A DNA stretch of 64,000 nt from Mycoplasma testudinis ATCC 43263. Lineage in GTDB: Bacteria; Bacillota_I; Bacilli_A; Mycoplasmatales; Mycoplasmoidaceae. The notes beneath the pieces were generated by a model. It was not told the DNA's origin, did not search any database, and worked only from the letters and a program-made list of their open reading frames with translations. The stretch lies in contig NZ_JHXT01000003.1 of assembly GCF_000687795.1 (NCBI RefSeq), positions 1 through 64,000 of the forward strand, written 5' to 3'. Every line of letters begins with the position of its first letter. Positions within the stretch are counted from its first letter, which is position 1. Of the stretch, positions 1 through 9,712 are shown in pieces. Position numbers and translations under genes: made by a program.

Positions 1-277
1 TCCCTACTGATGAACTAACAGTTTTTTCAATGAAACCATTCCGGCGATTGGAGTTTTCAGAACGCTCGTATTCGCTTCTTCCTAAATGTTCATCCATTTC
101 GGCTTTAAGAAGTGCATTCAGTGGTTCAGAAAATACTTCTGTCATTGATTTAATTAAACTATTGGCACTGCTAGCATCAAAAATATCTGGGTTTCCTAGT
201 ACCAATTGGTTAAATTGGTCCATTACTTTTCGATAATTTTCAGATTTAGGTGGTTTTGGAGTTATTTTCTTTGCCAT
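1..277 (-). mobile_element. IS256-family (Mutator-type) transposase, N-terminal part
   Basis: The first 92 residues of a transposase lie here, and the rest runs off the left edge of the window. The translation carries the N-terminal pattern of IS256/Mutator-family transposases: an alanine/leucine-rich stretch, then KAEMDEHLGRSEYERS, then an asparagine-arginine-rich turn followed by RRNGF. Family transposases are about 390-420 residues with a DDE catalytic core, which is outside the window. The ATG at 275-277 is preceded by AAGGATG at a good Shine-Dalgarno distance. The outer end of the element probably lies between about 300 and 345, but no terminal inverted repeat can be confirmed because the other end is not visible. 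Confidence 0.82.
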
Positions 278-341
278 CTTGTTAATCATCCTTAATTAAT
301 TATTTGAATTTTAACACGATGCCAATTTAACACACTTATTT

Positions 342-878
342 CATTACTACCAACAAAAAATTTCTAAAGCTAAGGTTATTCCCAATTTTTTATATGGTTT
401 TGTTTTTGATAAAGAAAATGTTTTTATAGAATTAAAGATTCACGATTCAAGTTATCCTGAAGTTGTTTTTTTAGCAAGCATAACTTTGAATGGAATTCTT
501 TGCGATAAATTAGATCAAAACGAACAACGATGGTACGAATTAATGAAAAAATTACAAAAAATCGTTTGAATTGATTCTAAAAATGTTTTCATTGAAAAAA
601 ATTACAAACTTGTATTTAATAACGAAATTACTTCTGTATTAAATCCTTTGAATGATTTAATTAATAGTCATGATGAATCAGACCACAAGCAAACACTATT
701 AAGCGTTGTAGCAAACCAACTTGAAACTCAAGAAAAATTGCAGATTATTTCTTGTTTACCTGTTTACAAGAATGATAAATATCATTTTTTTGACATTTTA
801 TGCTGCTTAAAAAGAAACGAAATTTTGCAACCTTATTATCTCACTTGGGTTCGCTTAAGAATAACTAATATAAATTAA
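342..878 (+). pseudogene. Hypothetical protein fragment without a 5' end, beside the IS element
   Basis: A frame of about 178 codons is open from just outside the IS element to the TAA at 876-878, with one UGA-Trp codon at 567-569. It has no start codon or ribosome binding site at its left end: the in-frame sequence simply begins near the presumed IS boundary, and an in-frame TAA lies at 312-314. The visible residues are lysine-, asparagine- and isoleucine-rich, with no signal peptide, membrane segment or recognised motif. The simplest reading is a chromosomal gene cut by the insertion, with its 5' part beyond the element. An internal ATG at 648 could give a 76-residue product, but nothing supports its use. 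Function unknown. Confidence 0.55.
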
Positions 879-1067
879 ATTTTAAATTGTTTCATAATGT
901 CATAAAAGCAATTAAATTCAGGGGAATTGACAACTTTTGAAGACTAAAAATAAGTTATTTAACCGATTTGTTTTTAAATTTATTTTAAGCCGAAAATTTT
1001 AAAAGTTTTTTACCTTATTTTTTAGTGCATTATGTTATGATAAATCATCAATTAACAAGGTAAATGA

Positions 1068-1742
1068 ATGGAAAAATTTCGCTTATTATCAAATAGTCAG
1101 TTTAAAAGAACAAAAGTGTGGTTTATTACCGTCTATATTTTCTTTTTTGTTTTTTTATATTATTTGCTTGTTTGATTATTTCTTGGTGAAATGAATATTT
1201 CGGGTTTAAATTATTTAGTTTTTCAAGGTCATCCATTATTTCCTGTTAATGATATGCGTCAATTTATTGCAACATTTTCAGGTCCTTTAAATTCTCCACA
1301 GCTTTTTTTAGATAATATTCTCTTGTATTGATTATTAATTCCGTTAGCATTTCATGCGATTACAATTTCTTTAATTCATTATGCAACTAAACAAACCGCT
1401 TGAGATATGATCCCAATGGTTTATTCTTTTTCTTTGGGAATGCTTGCTTTAATCTTTGGTGGCGCTTTTACCAATGCTTGATCATTGTGGATTTTGCTTG
1501 GTAGAATTATTTTAATAGCTTCGGTTTTCTTTATTAGTTTCATCATTCTAAACTATAGTGTAAACCGTTTTATTATGAAAGAAAAATCTTCGTTTGGTTA
1601 TTTTGAAAATGCTTTAAATCAAGAAATAGCTAAAAAAGAATTAAAAGATTTATCAAGAAAAATGCGCTTAAATGCACATAGTGACATTATTGATGTAGCT
1701 CCTCAAAATATTTTTTTCAAGCGGAAAATTAAAAACATTTAA
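1068..1742 (+). CDS. Conserved membrane protein upstream of obg
   Basis: This 224-residue protein starts at ATG 1068 and uses several UGA-Trp codons. It begins with a short basic segment (MEKFRLLSN), followed by a hydrophobic helix, a loop of about 40 residues, and three more hydrophobic stretches around residues 80-165, giving about four membrane segments. The C-terminal 60 residues are charged and lysine-rich and probably cytoplasmic. It sits 26 bases upstream of obg on the same strand. A small uncharacterised membrane protein upstream of obg is also, as I recall, found in M. genitalium, so this is probably the lineage-specific orthologue. No transport or enzyme motif is visible and the function is unknown. 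A weak -10-like TATGAT lies about 30 bases upstream. Confidence 0.75.
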
Positions 1743-1768
1743 AAACTAGTTAAGGTAAAAATATACAT

Positions 1769-3064
1769 ATGCAATTTGTCGATAATTGTACTTTAAAAGT
1801 TGCTGCCGGAAATGGTGGTAACGGAATTGTAGCGTGAATGCGCGAAGCGCATTATGATAAAGGCGGTCCAGCCGGCGGTTCTGGTGGAGCAGGTGGAGAT
1901 ATTATTGTTGTGGCCGACCATAACGAATCTTCATTAATGCATTTAAAATATACAAAATTTATTAAAGCAACTGATGGTGAAAACGGAAAGCCTGATGTTG
2001 GTTCTGGTCGTAATGGCCCGCATAAATACATTAAAGTTCCGGTAGGAACCACGATTACTAATTTAGCAAATGATGAAGTTTTAATTGATTTAATTCACGA
2101 TGGCCAAGAATTCGTGATTTGCCACGGTGGTAAAGGCGGAAGAGGCAATGCAGCTTTTAAATCACCTACATTACGTGCTCCTGCGATGTATGAAAACGGT
2201 GATCTTGGTGAAACGTTAGATGTTAAATTAGAATTGCGTTATTTAGCTAATGTTGGAATCGTTGGCTTTCCTAATGCTGGGAAATCCACTTTAATTTCCA
2301 AATTGTCAAATGCTAAACCAAAAATTGCCAATTACCATTTTACCACTTTAGTTCCCGTTTTAGGAACTGTTCAATATCAAAACAAACGTTTGATTTTCGC
2401 AGATGTTCCCGGATTAATTGAAAACGCAGCTGAAGGTTATGGTTTAGGACATCACTTCTTACGTCACGTTGAACGATGTGAAGTTTTAATTCATTTGATT
2501 TCATTAAATCCCTTTGATCACGATGATGTGATTGTAGCTTATGACCAAATCATGAACGAATTAAAAAAATATTCGCAACTTTTACTTAACAAAAAAATGC
2601 TTGTAGTTGCTAACAAAAACGATGTTCCAGAAGCTCAAGAGCGTTTAAAACTTTTGAAAAAACATCTAAAAAATGTTCCAATAATTAGCATTAGCGCAAT
2701 CACTAATGATTTAAGTGATTTAATTCCTACCATTTTTAGAATGTATGAAGAAGTCCAACAATCACACGGAGCTAATAAATTTAATAACCCTATTGATATG
2801 GAACGTTTGTATACATATGAAGCCGAAGCTGCTCAAAGTAATGATCCTTTGAATGTTGTTCGTGATGATATGGGTCGCTGAATTGTTAGTAGTAAAAAAC
2901 TTGACTACTGATTTCGGAAAATTCCTCAAACTACAATGGATAACATTACTAGACTAGGACAAAAAATTAAAAGCATTGGAGTTGAAGATCAATTAAAAGC
3001 GATGGGCGCCAAAGCAAACGACGTTATAGTAATTAGCGATTATGAATTTCTAATAGACGAATAA
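1769..3064 (+). CDS. obg: Obg/CgtA family ribosome-associated GTPase
   Basis: This is the 431-residue essential GTPase of large ribosomal subunit maturation and stress control. The N-terminal glycine-rich Obg fold is obvious from repeats such as GGPAGGSGGAGGD and GGKGGRGNAAF. The G domain follows, with the P-loop GFPNAGKST near residue 165, switch II DVPGLIE, and NKND as the G4 motif. The C-terminal OCT domain comes after an in-frame UGA-Trp codon at 2879-2881, so the protein would appear truncated under the standard code. Length matches mycoplasma Obg proteins (about 430). It is followed by nadE after 11 bases, so the two are probably co-transcribed with the preceding membrane protein gene. 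Confidence 0.96.
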
Positions 3065-3075
3065 AAGGAGAAATT

Positions 3076-3975
3076 ATGAAAAAGGTATTAAAGCAAAAAG
3101 TAACAATTGATTCTAAAAAGCAAAATAAATTAACTAATTTAACAAAAAATAAAAAAAACCAAAAGAATATTTTAAGGAATCATAAATCCCCAAAAAAACC
3201 CCAAAACAAAACTGAACAAGTTGTTCAACCCAATTTTAACGACATCCCTTCTTATGCTAGATTTTTAGAAAACTGATTATTAGCTAACGTGTCTACTTCA
3301 AAAGCTAATGGTGTTGTTTTTGGTTTATCTGGAGGAATTGATTCAGCTGTAGTTGCTGCTTTAGCAAAACAAGTCTTTGGGCATAATCATTTAGCCGTAG
3401 TTATGCATATGAATAACTCCCAATTAGATGAAGAATGTACAACAAAAGCAATTGACGTTTTACAACTTAATGCAGTTCATTTAAATTTACTTCCTGCTGC
3501 CATTGAAATGGCGTATGCGTTAAACATTGACCCAAAATTACAACCAGAAATATTTGGAAATATCAAGGCTCGAATTCGAACTATAGCTTTATATAGCCTG
3601 GCACAAAAAAATAATTACTTAGTATGTGGTACAAGTAATTATGATGAATGGATGACTGGATACTTTACTAAGTATGGTGACTCAGCTTGTGATTTAGCAC
3701 CATTACGTAATTTATTAAAAAGTGATGTTTACGCCTTAGGCCGCCACTATTTAGTGCCTCAGAATATTATGCGACGTGCTCCGTCTGCTAGTTTGGTTGT
3801 TAACCAAACAGATGAGAATGATTTAAACTTAAAGTATATCGACCTAGACCAACATTTTTTAAATACCAAACCTTTAAAGGGCAATGATTTAAAACACTTT
3901 AACGATTTGCACGAACGCTCAAATCATAAACGAAACCTGCCACCAGCGCCAATGGGGATTTTTAAATTAAAATAA
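3076..3975 (+). CDS. nadE: NH3-dependent NAD+ synthetase with a basic N-terminal extension
   Basis: The protein adenylates and amidates nicotinate adenine dinucleotide to give NAD+, the last step of NAD synthesis. The PP-loop motif LSGGIDSAVV and the downstream GTSNYDEW...TKYGD block are intact, so it should be active with ammonia; no glutaminase domain is present. At 299 residues it is about 50 longer than typical NadE. The extra length is a lysine/asparagine/glutamine-rich, low-complexity N-terminus of about 50 residues. That start is supported by AAGGAG six bases upstream of ATG 3076. One UGA-Trp codon occurs near 3274. The 3' end overlaps the convergent small gene by 9 bp. It links functionally with nadD in this window (47600-48706). 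Confidence 0.95.
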
Positions 3976-4242
3976 ATTGCCTTTTTTAGTGTTAGTCATT
4001 TCACCAACGCTTAAGACAACATTGGATGCAGAGTCCACGATTGCATAAAAATTATAACGTTTAGGTATTTTGTAGTAATCATGACCGTTGTTTGAAAATT
4101 CTGGAACCAGTCCTTCCAAAATCTCATTGATTTTGTCATCAATTTCAAAATCAAGTGTAGCCTTGATATTTAAGCGTTGTTTAATTCGGACTCTGGCATG
4201 ATCACTAACTTTAAATTTGAGTCCTTTTTTGTAGTAACTCAT
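3967..4242 (-). CDS. Small hypothetical protein downstream of udk
   Basis: This 91-residue protein has an N-terminal SDHARVRIKQR segment and a beta-rich C-terminal half (YKIPKRYNFYAIVDS). The pattern loosely recalls small domains of the DUF4258/RelE-like type with a His-Ala-Arg-x-Arg opening, but this is only a resemblance. Its ATG lies one base after the udk stop codon, so it is almost certainly translated from the udk transcript. Its 3' end overlaps the end of nadE by 9 bp in convergent orientation. As I recall, M. genitalium also has an uncharacterised gene next to udk. No membrane segment or signal peptide is seen. Function unknown. Confidence 0.7.
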   Translation of the reverse strand: MSYYKKGLKFKVSDHARVRIKQRLNIKATLDFEIDDKINEILEGLVPEFSNNGHDYYKIPKRYNFYAIVDSASNVVLSVGEMTNTKKGNLF

Positions 4243-4243
4243 T

Positions 4244-4894
4244 TTATAATCCCTTTTTGAGACGCTCTACAAATGCTTTGATTGCTCCGTTGATTGTATC
4301 AGTGGCAATATTATTCATTAAATACCACGGAATAATGATATCCGCCTTTTCTTTTTGGGCTTCAACAAATTGCCGGTGCATCAATCGAACAGAACCACGT
4401 CATTGCTTAATGATTGATTGAATTGTCCGACCTCTTTGCAAATTATCGCGTTCAATCCGCCGAATTAAACGTTCATCACTTGGTGTATCAACATAAATTT
4501 TTAGATCTGCTATTTTATTAATTTCTTCTTTTCAAAAAGTTATTAATCCTTCAAAGATAACGACATCTACAGGCTCGACTTTTTTTGTTTGCAAACTAGA
4601 TGTATATTCTGAATAATCATAAATAGGGGTATTGACCGCTTTCCCTTTTAATAATTGTTTTAATTGTTTAATCATCATTTCTCAATCATATGACGAAGGG
4701 TGATCGTAATTAATTTTTTTTCTTTCGGATAGAGTTTTTTCTTTAAAAGGCAGATAATAGCTATCTTGACAAATAATAGTGCTTTTAAATTTTTTTGGTA
4801 ATAATTTAACCACAGAATCGGCAATTGTGGATTTTCCAGAACCGCTGCCTCCGCTTACACAAATTAGCACAGCTTGTTTTTTATTTGAAGTCAT
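4244..4894 (-). CDS. udk: Uridine kinase
   Basis: The 216-residue protein phosphorylates uridine and cytidine in pyrimidine salvage, which mycoplasmas depend on because they lack de novo synthesis. The P-loop SGGSGSGKST is at residues 14-23, followed by the substrate region CQDSYYLPF and the NYDHPSSYDW block, where the Trp is encoded by UGA. DVVIFEGLITFW and RLIRRIERDNLQRGR fit the uridine kinase family. The length equals the family norm. AGGATTAG upstream of the ATG serves as the ribosome binding site. The small hypothetical gene follows after one base. The 300 bp upstream, shared with the divergent arginine deiminase homologue, would hold promoters for both. Confidence 0.95.
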
Positions 4895-5194
4895 ATTATT
4901 CTAATCCTGGTTTATCTAGTTTATTTGAATTTGTTCTATCGAAAATTTGTTAGTATCTAAATTTTATCAAAACTATTTTTTAAAAAAGGGTTTTATTTTC
5001 GGATGGTGTATTTGAAGCAAATTTAATAGCTCAATTTAAAAAGATGGCATAAATGTTTCAAAACAAACCCGTTTACTTTAAAAACTTCTTGCAGCAGATT
5101 GATTTCGTTAATATAAAATTATATAAATACTTAAGTAAATTTATTATATAGAAGATTAATTAACGTAAATTAAATCTTCTGTTGGAGACAGTCA
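4895..5194. other. Intergenic region between divergent udk and the arginine deiminase homologue
   Basis: This 300-bp gap separates udk (minus) from the arginine deiminase homologue (plus). It is very AT-rich with no convincing open frame. On the plus strand it holds AT-rich -10-like sequences around 5110-5150, then an inverted repeat at 5150-5180 and the GGAGA ribosome binding site at 5184-5188. No tRNA-like or known RNA fold was recognised. Confidence 0.5.
5150..5180 (+). repeat. Inverted repeat in the 5' leader of the arginine deiminase homologue
   Basis: AGAAGATTAATT is followed, after a short loop, by AATTAAATCTTCT, giving a stem of 12 pairs with a single bulged base. It ends a few bases before the GGAGA ribosome binding site and about 14 bases before the GTG start. 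No T-run follows, so it is not a simple terminator. It could affect mRNA stability or access to the start. Confidence 0.5.
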
Positions 5195-6583
5195 GTGGCT
5201 AAAAAAACAACAATAAAAAGCAAACAAAAAACTGTGGCTAAAACATCCATTAATTTTAAAAAAACAAAAAGCTCATTAAGTGTTGTTAATGCTCAACCAT
5301 CTAAAAATGAAATAATAAGCAATAATTTTGGTTTTAATATAGGCGTAAATGTAAAAAATGAAATCAATAAACTGTCAGAAGTTATTGTTCATCGTCCAGG
5401 ATATGAAACTGAACGACTAGTTGGCAAATTGCTAACTAAAAATAACTTTGAAGGAAACATGCATTTAGAACGGGCCCAACGTGAACACGATTTGTTTGTT
5501 AATGTTTTACTAAAACAAGGTATTAAAGTTTATTACCTTGAAAAATTAGTAGCCGAAGCATTAGAATTTGCCGGCCCCTTTGTGAAAGACCAATTCATCA
5601 AACGTTTTGTAAGTGAAGCAAAAGTTAAAAGTGTTAGTGCATATGAAACTTGTGTAAACTATTTTCGAAGTTTTAATTCAACTGTTGATATGATTAACGC
5701 CATGATTGCAGGCGTTAAACAAAACGAAGTACCACCAATTCCGTGAAACCGTTTTAGCGATGTTTCTTTAAGTTCCAATCCATTTTTAATTAAACCTTTA
5801 CCTAAAATGCTTTTTCAACGAGACGGCTTTTTAAGTTTGGGTTATGGTATTAATTTATTAAAGTTAGGAAATCAAGAAAAAGATCGACAAACTTTATTTC
5901 AAGAATATTTGATTAAATTTCATCCTCGATTTGATAATTTGAAATTATATTTCAATCGGGACTTTGAAGATTGCAAAATTTCTGGGAATGATATTTTATT
6001 GATTAATGAACAAAATTTGTTAATTGGAATAAGTGATCAAACCGACGTAAGCGGCATAGAAACCTTAGCTAGAAACGTTTTCAACGATTTAAAAAATCCA
6101 ATTCAACGGGTAGTGGCAGTTAATATCAATTCTTTTAAACAATCCAAAAGACCAATCAATTTATTACAAGCATTTAGTATGGTCGATCGGGATAAATTTA
6201 TTATTGATCAAAACTTATTAAACGCAAATGAAATTTTCGAAATTACGCCATCACCCGAAAAAGACATTGATGGCATTGGAAAACTAAAATTCAAACAATT
6301 GCAATTATCATTTAGTCAAACAATTGAAGCAATCATTAATAAGCGACCCAAGTTCATTATCTGTGGCGGTGGTGATGATGTTCGCGGCGAACGCGAACTT
6401 GCAGATTACGGAATTAGTGTTTTAACAATCGCTCCGGGTGAAGTAATTGCTTATGATCGAAATCGTTACACTAATGAATTACTAACAGAACTTGGAGTTA
6501 TTGTACACACGATTCCTTCGGCCGAATTATCTCGAGCACCTGGTGGACCATTAAATATGTTGTCAACATTATGGAGAGATTAA
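5195..6583 (+). CDS. Arginine deiminase homologue lacking catalytic residues (probable pseudoenzyme)
   Basis: The 462-residue protein aligns by eye with arginine deiminase over nearly its full length: SEVIVHRPG, FQRDGF, GISDQT, SMVDRDKF, CGGGDD, IAPGEVIAYDRN and ELSRAPGGP are the family landmarks. The catalytic positions are changed. The cysteine of the GGPRCMSMP motif is Asn454 (GGPLNML). The histidine and aspartate of MHLDTVFT are Asn322 and Leu324 (INLLQAF). The EGGD glutamate region reads SGND. Only the FxRD arginine-aspartate pair (209-210) is kept. Hydrolysis of arginine to citrulline is therefore unlikely. The frame is intact, which argues against decay and for a retained non-catalytic role. 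A lysine-rich extension of about 45 residues precedes the domain. The start is GTG after GGAGA. M. pneumoniae also, as I recall, has an arginine deiminase gene beside udk. Confidence 0.85.
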
Positions 6584-6625
6584 TTTAAAATACTACATTA
6601 GATTTAGTAAAATCTAAATCTTAAT

Positions 6626-6701
6626 GCGCCAGTAGCTCAGTGGATAGAGCACACGCCTTCTAAGCGTGTGGTCGCGGGTTCGACTCCCTCTTGGCGCGCC
6701 A
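6626..6701 (+). tRNA. tRNA-Arg (anticodon UCU)
   Basis: The 76-base sequence folds as a full cloverleaf. The acceptor stem is GCGCCAG with UUGGCGC, the anticodon stem is CACGC/GCGUG with loop CUUCUAA giving anticodon UCU, and the T loop is GGUUCGACUCC-like. The 3' CCA is encoded at 6699-6701. It reads AGA and probably AGG codons and lies between the arginine deiminase homologue and a strong terminator. Confidence 0.95.
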
Positions 6702-6710
6702 TTAAAAGTA

Positions 6711-6745
6711 AAACGCATTCTATTTGACTAGAGTGCGTTTTTTCT
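6711..6745 (+). terminator. Rho-independent terminator after tRNA-Arg
   Basis: AAACGCA pairs with TGCGTTT and the inner TTCTA with TAGAG, around the loop TTTGAC. Six Ts follow directly. It ends the tRNA-Arg transcript and separates it from rpmG. Confidence 0.85.
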
Positions 6746-6804
6746 TTTGACTTAGTTTTAAAAACTTATGTATTAATAATTTTTTCTCGTTACGTTTGTA
6801 AAAA

Positions 6805-6838
6805 TGATTGATTTTTATAGTAACTTATATAATATAAT
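6805..6838 (+). promoter_or_regulatory. Candidate promoter for rpmG-pepP
   Basis: Two overlapping TATAAT hexamers lie at 6828-6833 and 6833-6838, about 45-55 bases before the rpmG start. TTGATT-like sequence is present about 18-22 bases upstream. TAGGAGA provides the ribosome binding site. This is the only likely promoter before the genes running to about 8949. Confidence 0.45.
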
Positions 6839-6883
6839 TATTTATTATTATTTTTAAATACACATTCATTTAGGAGAAACATA

Positions 6884-7045
6884 ATGGCTGTTAAACGTGG
6901 TACACGAATGAGTTGTTCAGATTGTTCTGAAATTAACTATATTACACATAAAAATTCGAAAAAAAATCCTGACAAATTAGAACTTAACAAATTTTGTTCA
7001 AGATGTCGTAAAGCAACAGTTCATAAAGAACTTAAAAAGAAATAA
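6884..7045 (+). CDS. rpmG: 50S ribosomal protein L33
   Basis: This 53-residue protein (MAVKRGTRMSCSDC...) is a large-subunit protein. It keeps the zinc-ribbon form of L33 with CSDC at residues 10-13 and CSRC near residues 38-41, and it ends in a lysine tail. The start is preceded by TAGGAGA at good spacing. It is followed after two bases by an aminopeptidase gene, the same pair that I recall in M. genitalium. Confidence 0.93.
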   Translation: MAVKRGTRMSCSDCSEINYITHKNSKKNPDKLELNKFCSRCRKATVHKELKKK

Positions 7046-7047
7046 TT

Positions 7048-8148
7048 ATGCTTCAAATTACTAAAAGCAAAGCAGTTGTCAATAATTCGGCTGATTTCAA
7101 ATTTAAACATCAAGCAGTAATTGAATTATTAAAAACCAAAAAAGCAGATACATTACTCTTAACATCAGATCAAAACCGTCAATGATTTACCGATTTTAAG
7201 GGAACCTTTGGTTTTTTATTTATTACTAAAACTAAATCGGTTTTGTTAACGGATGCCCGTTATTATGAAGCGGCTTGCAAGACGATTAAAGGTACAGAAG
7301 TAATTTTGTATAATTCAGCTAAATTAGTGTCAGAAATTGCTAAGAAATTGAAAGTGAAGCATTTGCTGATTGAGTCTGAATATTTGACTTATACTTATGA
7401 TGCATTAATTAAAGAAATTAGTGAAAAACAAACTATTGTTGAAACTAAATTACTTCGGGCTGCTAAAACTGCTGCAGAAATTGAAAAAATTAAAAAAGTC
7501 ATAGATATTACTGCAAAAGTTGGAAATAAGCTTCCTGAGTGGATTAAACCAGGGATGACTGAAATAGATTTAGCAAAAAAGATTACAATTGAATTAATTA
7601 ATGCTGGTGGGGATAAAAATTCGTTTGATCCGATCGTAGCTTCTGGTCCTAATGGTTCAAGCCCACATCATCATCCTACTAGTCGCAAAATGTTATCTGG
7701 AGATTTTGTAACTTGTGACTTTGGTACAACATATGATGGATATTGCTCGGATATTACCCGGACATGAGTTGTTGGTAACAAACCCAAAAATACTCGTTTA
7801 ATAAATGCTTATAAAACAGTTGATGCTTCAAACACCAAAGGAATCCAAAAAGCTCGCGCCGGAATCATTGGCAAGGATTTAGACTTTGTTTGTCGGGATT
7901 ATATTAATCAAACTGAATTTGCTAAATTTTTTGTTCATGGTACTGGTCACGGAGTTGGACTAGATGTCCACGAATTACCAAACGTTTCTTCTGGATACGA
8001 TCGGGAATTAATGACTAATGCAGTCGTTACTATAGAACCTGGTATTTATCTTCCAGGTATCGGAGGAATTCGGATTGAAGACATGGTTTTAATTAAACCG
8101 AAAAAGTCGATTTGATTATCAGAAAAGATCAAACGCTTAAAACTATAG
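7048..8148 (+). CDS. pepP: M24 family Xaa-Pro aminopeptidase
   Basis: The 366-residue protein is a metallopeptidase that releases N-terminal residues next to proline, helping to recycle peptides imported by this auxotroph. A creatinase-like N-terminal half precedes the pita-bread catalytic domain. The metal ligands are recognisable: DFGTTYDGYCSDITRT (two Asp), HGTGHGVGLDVHE (His), TIEPGIY (Glu) and GIRIEDM (Glu). Several tryptophans are encoded by UGA, including one directly after the DITRT motif, so the gene looks split under the standard code. It follows rpmG by two bases and is followed ten bases later by a membrane protein gene. Confidence 0.92.
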
Positions 8149-8157
8149 GAGTTTTAA

Positions 8158-8949
8158 ATGACCGGATGAACTAATCAACTTGAAGATAAACTTCTTAAAC
8201 TTCAAGCTAATTATGGACCAAAGGATTCACCAACGCCTAACGCTTTTTTAACTCGGCGAGTTAAAGGTTTTGTGATTTTAACAGCAGTTGGATTTGTAGT
8301 TGTTTCTTTTATTGGGATGTTGTTAATTGCTGTAGCAATTTTATCACCAAACGTTGTGGCTTTTGGCACAGATCAAAGTTTAAGTGCAACGCGTTTTTGG
8401 AATTATCAGGCTGCTCCAACTCCAGCGCTTGGAATTGTTGTTGGTAATAATACTTATCAAATTACCGCTTATGGAATTACGGCAACTGTTTTTCCAGTCG
8501 TTTCTATCTTATTGTTAATTTTTCATCTTTATGGTTTTTTTAAAGATCCATATTTCATTAGTCTTGATAAACAAATGAAAAAGTCATGAATCAGTTTATT
8601 AATTTCTTCTGCTTTAGCTTATTTTGTTTTTTTGATCATTGGTGCTGTTAGTGTCAGTATTAATAACCAAGACTTATTTCCATCTTCTTTTAGTGATTTA
8701 AATGCAATTGCTATTGGCAATAATTTTGGCCTAAGTTTTAGAATCGCTAGTACAGAAAGCGTGAATAACGTTACTTTTATTCACCTAGATGCAACTGGTT
8801 TTGGAATTGCTAGTTCAGTTTTACAAATCTTAATGGTCTTGAGTTTTGTTTTTTGATTTTATGGAATAAATTACCAAATTGACTTTAAAAATTTCAAAAA
8901 TAGTTTCACTTTTACTAAAAAAACAAAAAAATCTAAAAAAGCTAAATAA
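8158..8949 (+). CDS. Four-helix membrane protein, function unknown
   Basis: This 263-residue protein has a cytoplasmic-looking start of about 35 residues and four hydrophobic segments (around residues 38-65, 105-125, 142-165 and 218-240). Between them lie two external loops of about 40-50 residues rich in Asn, Ser and Thr. The tail is lysine-rich (TKKTKKSKKAK). It begins nine bases after pepP with the stretch TAGGAG before the ATG, and ends two bases before the metallo-hydrolase gene, so all four genes from rpmG form one transcription unit. It shows no lipobox, transporter motif or recognised family. Confidence 0.72.
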
Positions 8950-8951
8950 AA

Positions 8952-9611
8952 ATGAGTGATGACTGCAAAGTTTTGAATGAGTCGATTAGTTTAATCATCA
9001 ACCAACGAATGAGTAATAATTCATTCATTTTGCACCAAAACAACCAGGCGGTAGTTATTGATCCGAGTTGAAATGCAATTGCTATTAAAAAATGATTAAT
9101 CCAAAATAATTATGTTCTTAAAGGAATCATTTTTACTCATAGTCATTTTGATCATATTGGTGATAGTCAAATATTACAAAAATTTTATATGTGCCCTTTT
9201 TATATTCACAAAAAAGGTAAATCCATTTTGCTGAATGGTTATAACAGTCCGGCTTTTGCCTATGATTTTGTTTTTCAATCAAAAGATATAAAAACGTTTG
9301 ACACAAATCAAGATTTAATGATTGATTCCATGAAAATTGAAACATTGTATGTTCCAGGACACACTCCTGATAGTTGCTTATTTCGTTTTGGGAATTATGT
9401 TTTTAGTGGTGATCATCTTTTTATTGACTCAATTGGACGAACCGATTTTCAATATAGCAATATAAATGACATGAATCAAAGTTTGAAAATTGCTAAGCAT
9501 TGAATTCAGTTAGATAATATCTTATGCCCGGGTCATCAATTTAGTTTTAAAAAATTCTCGTTAGTCTTAAAAGAAAATAATTTTTTAAATGGAACATTTA
9601 ATCTATTATAG
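8952..9611 (+). CDS. Metallo-beta-lactamase fold hydrolase (glyoxalase II-like)
   Basis: The 219-residue protein has the complete metal-binding signature of the superfamily: HSHFDHIGD near residue 60, PGHTPDS, FSGDHLF and a late CPGHQ histidine. The length and motif spacing fit the small glyoxalase II-like group that hydrolyses thioesters such as hydroxyacyl-glutathione. The true substrate cannot be read from sequence, and mycoplasmas generally lack glutathione synthesis. Several tryptophans are UGA. The gene overlaps neither neighbour and lies two bases after the membrane protein gene. Cytoplasmic, with no signal peptide. Confidence 0.85.
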
Positions 9612-9712
9612 TAATATTTTGAATAGTCGTTGTTTGAATTAAGGATCTAAACAAATGTTTTTAGTAACAAGTTTTTAATTAAATTAATTAATAACAAGAA
9701 AAGGTTTTAGTA

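Noticed and set aside
7765-7770. Frame breaks at UGA in pepP, obg, pheT, dxs, parE and many other genes, looking like pseudogenes
   Set aside because: The reading frame and family motifs continue directly past each UGA, and Trp fits at these sites. This is the mycoplasma code (UGA = Trp), not decay.
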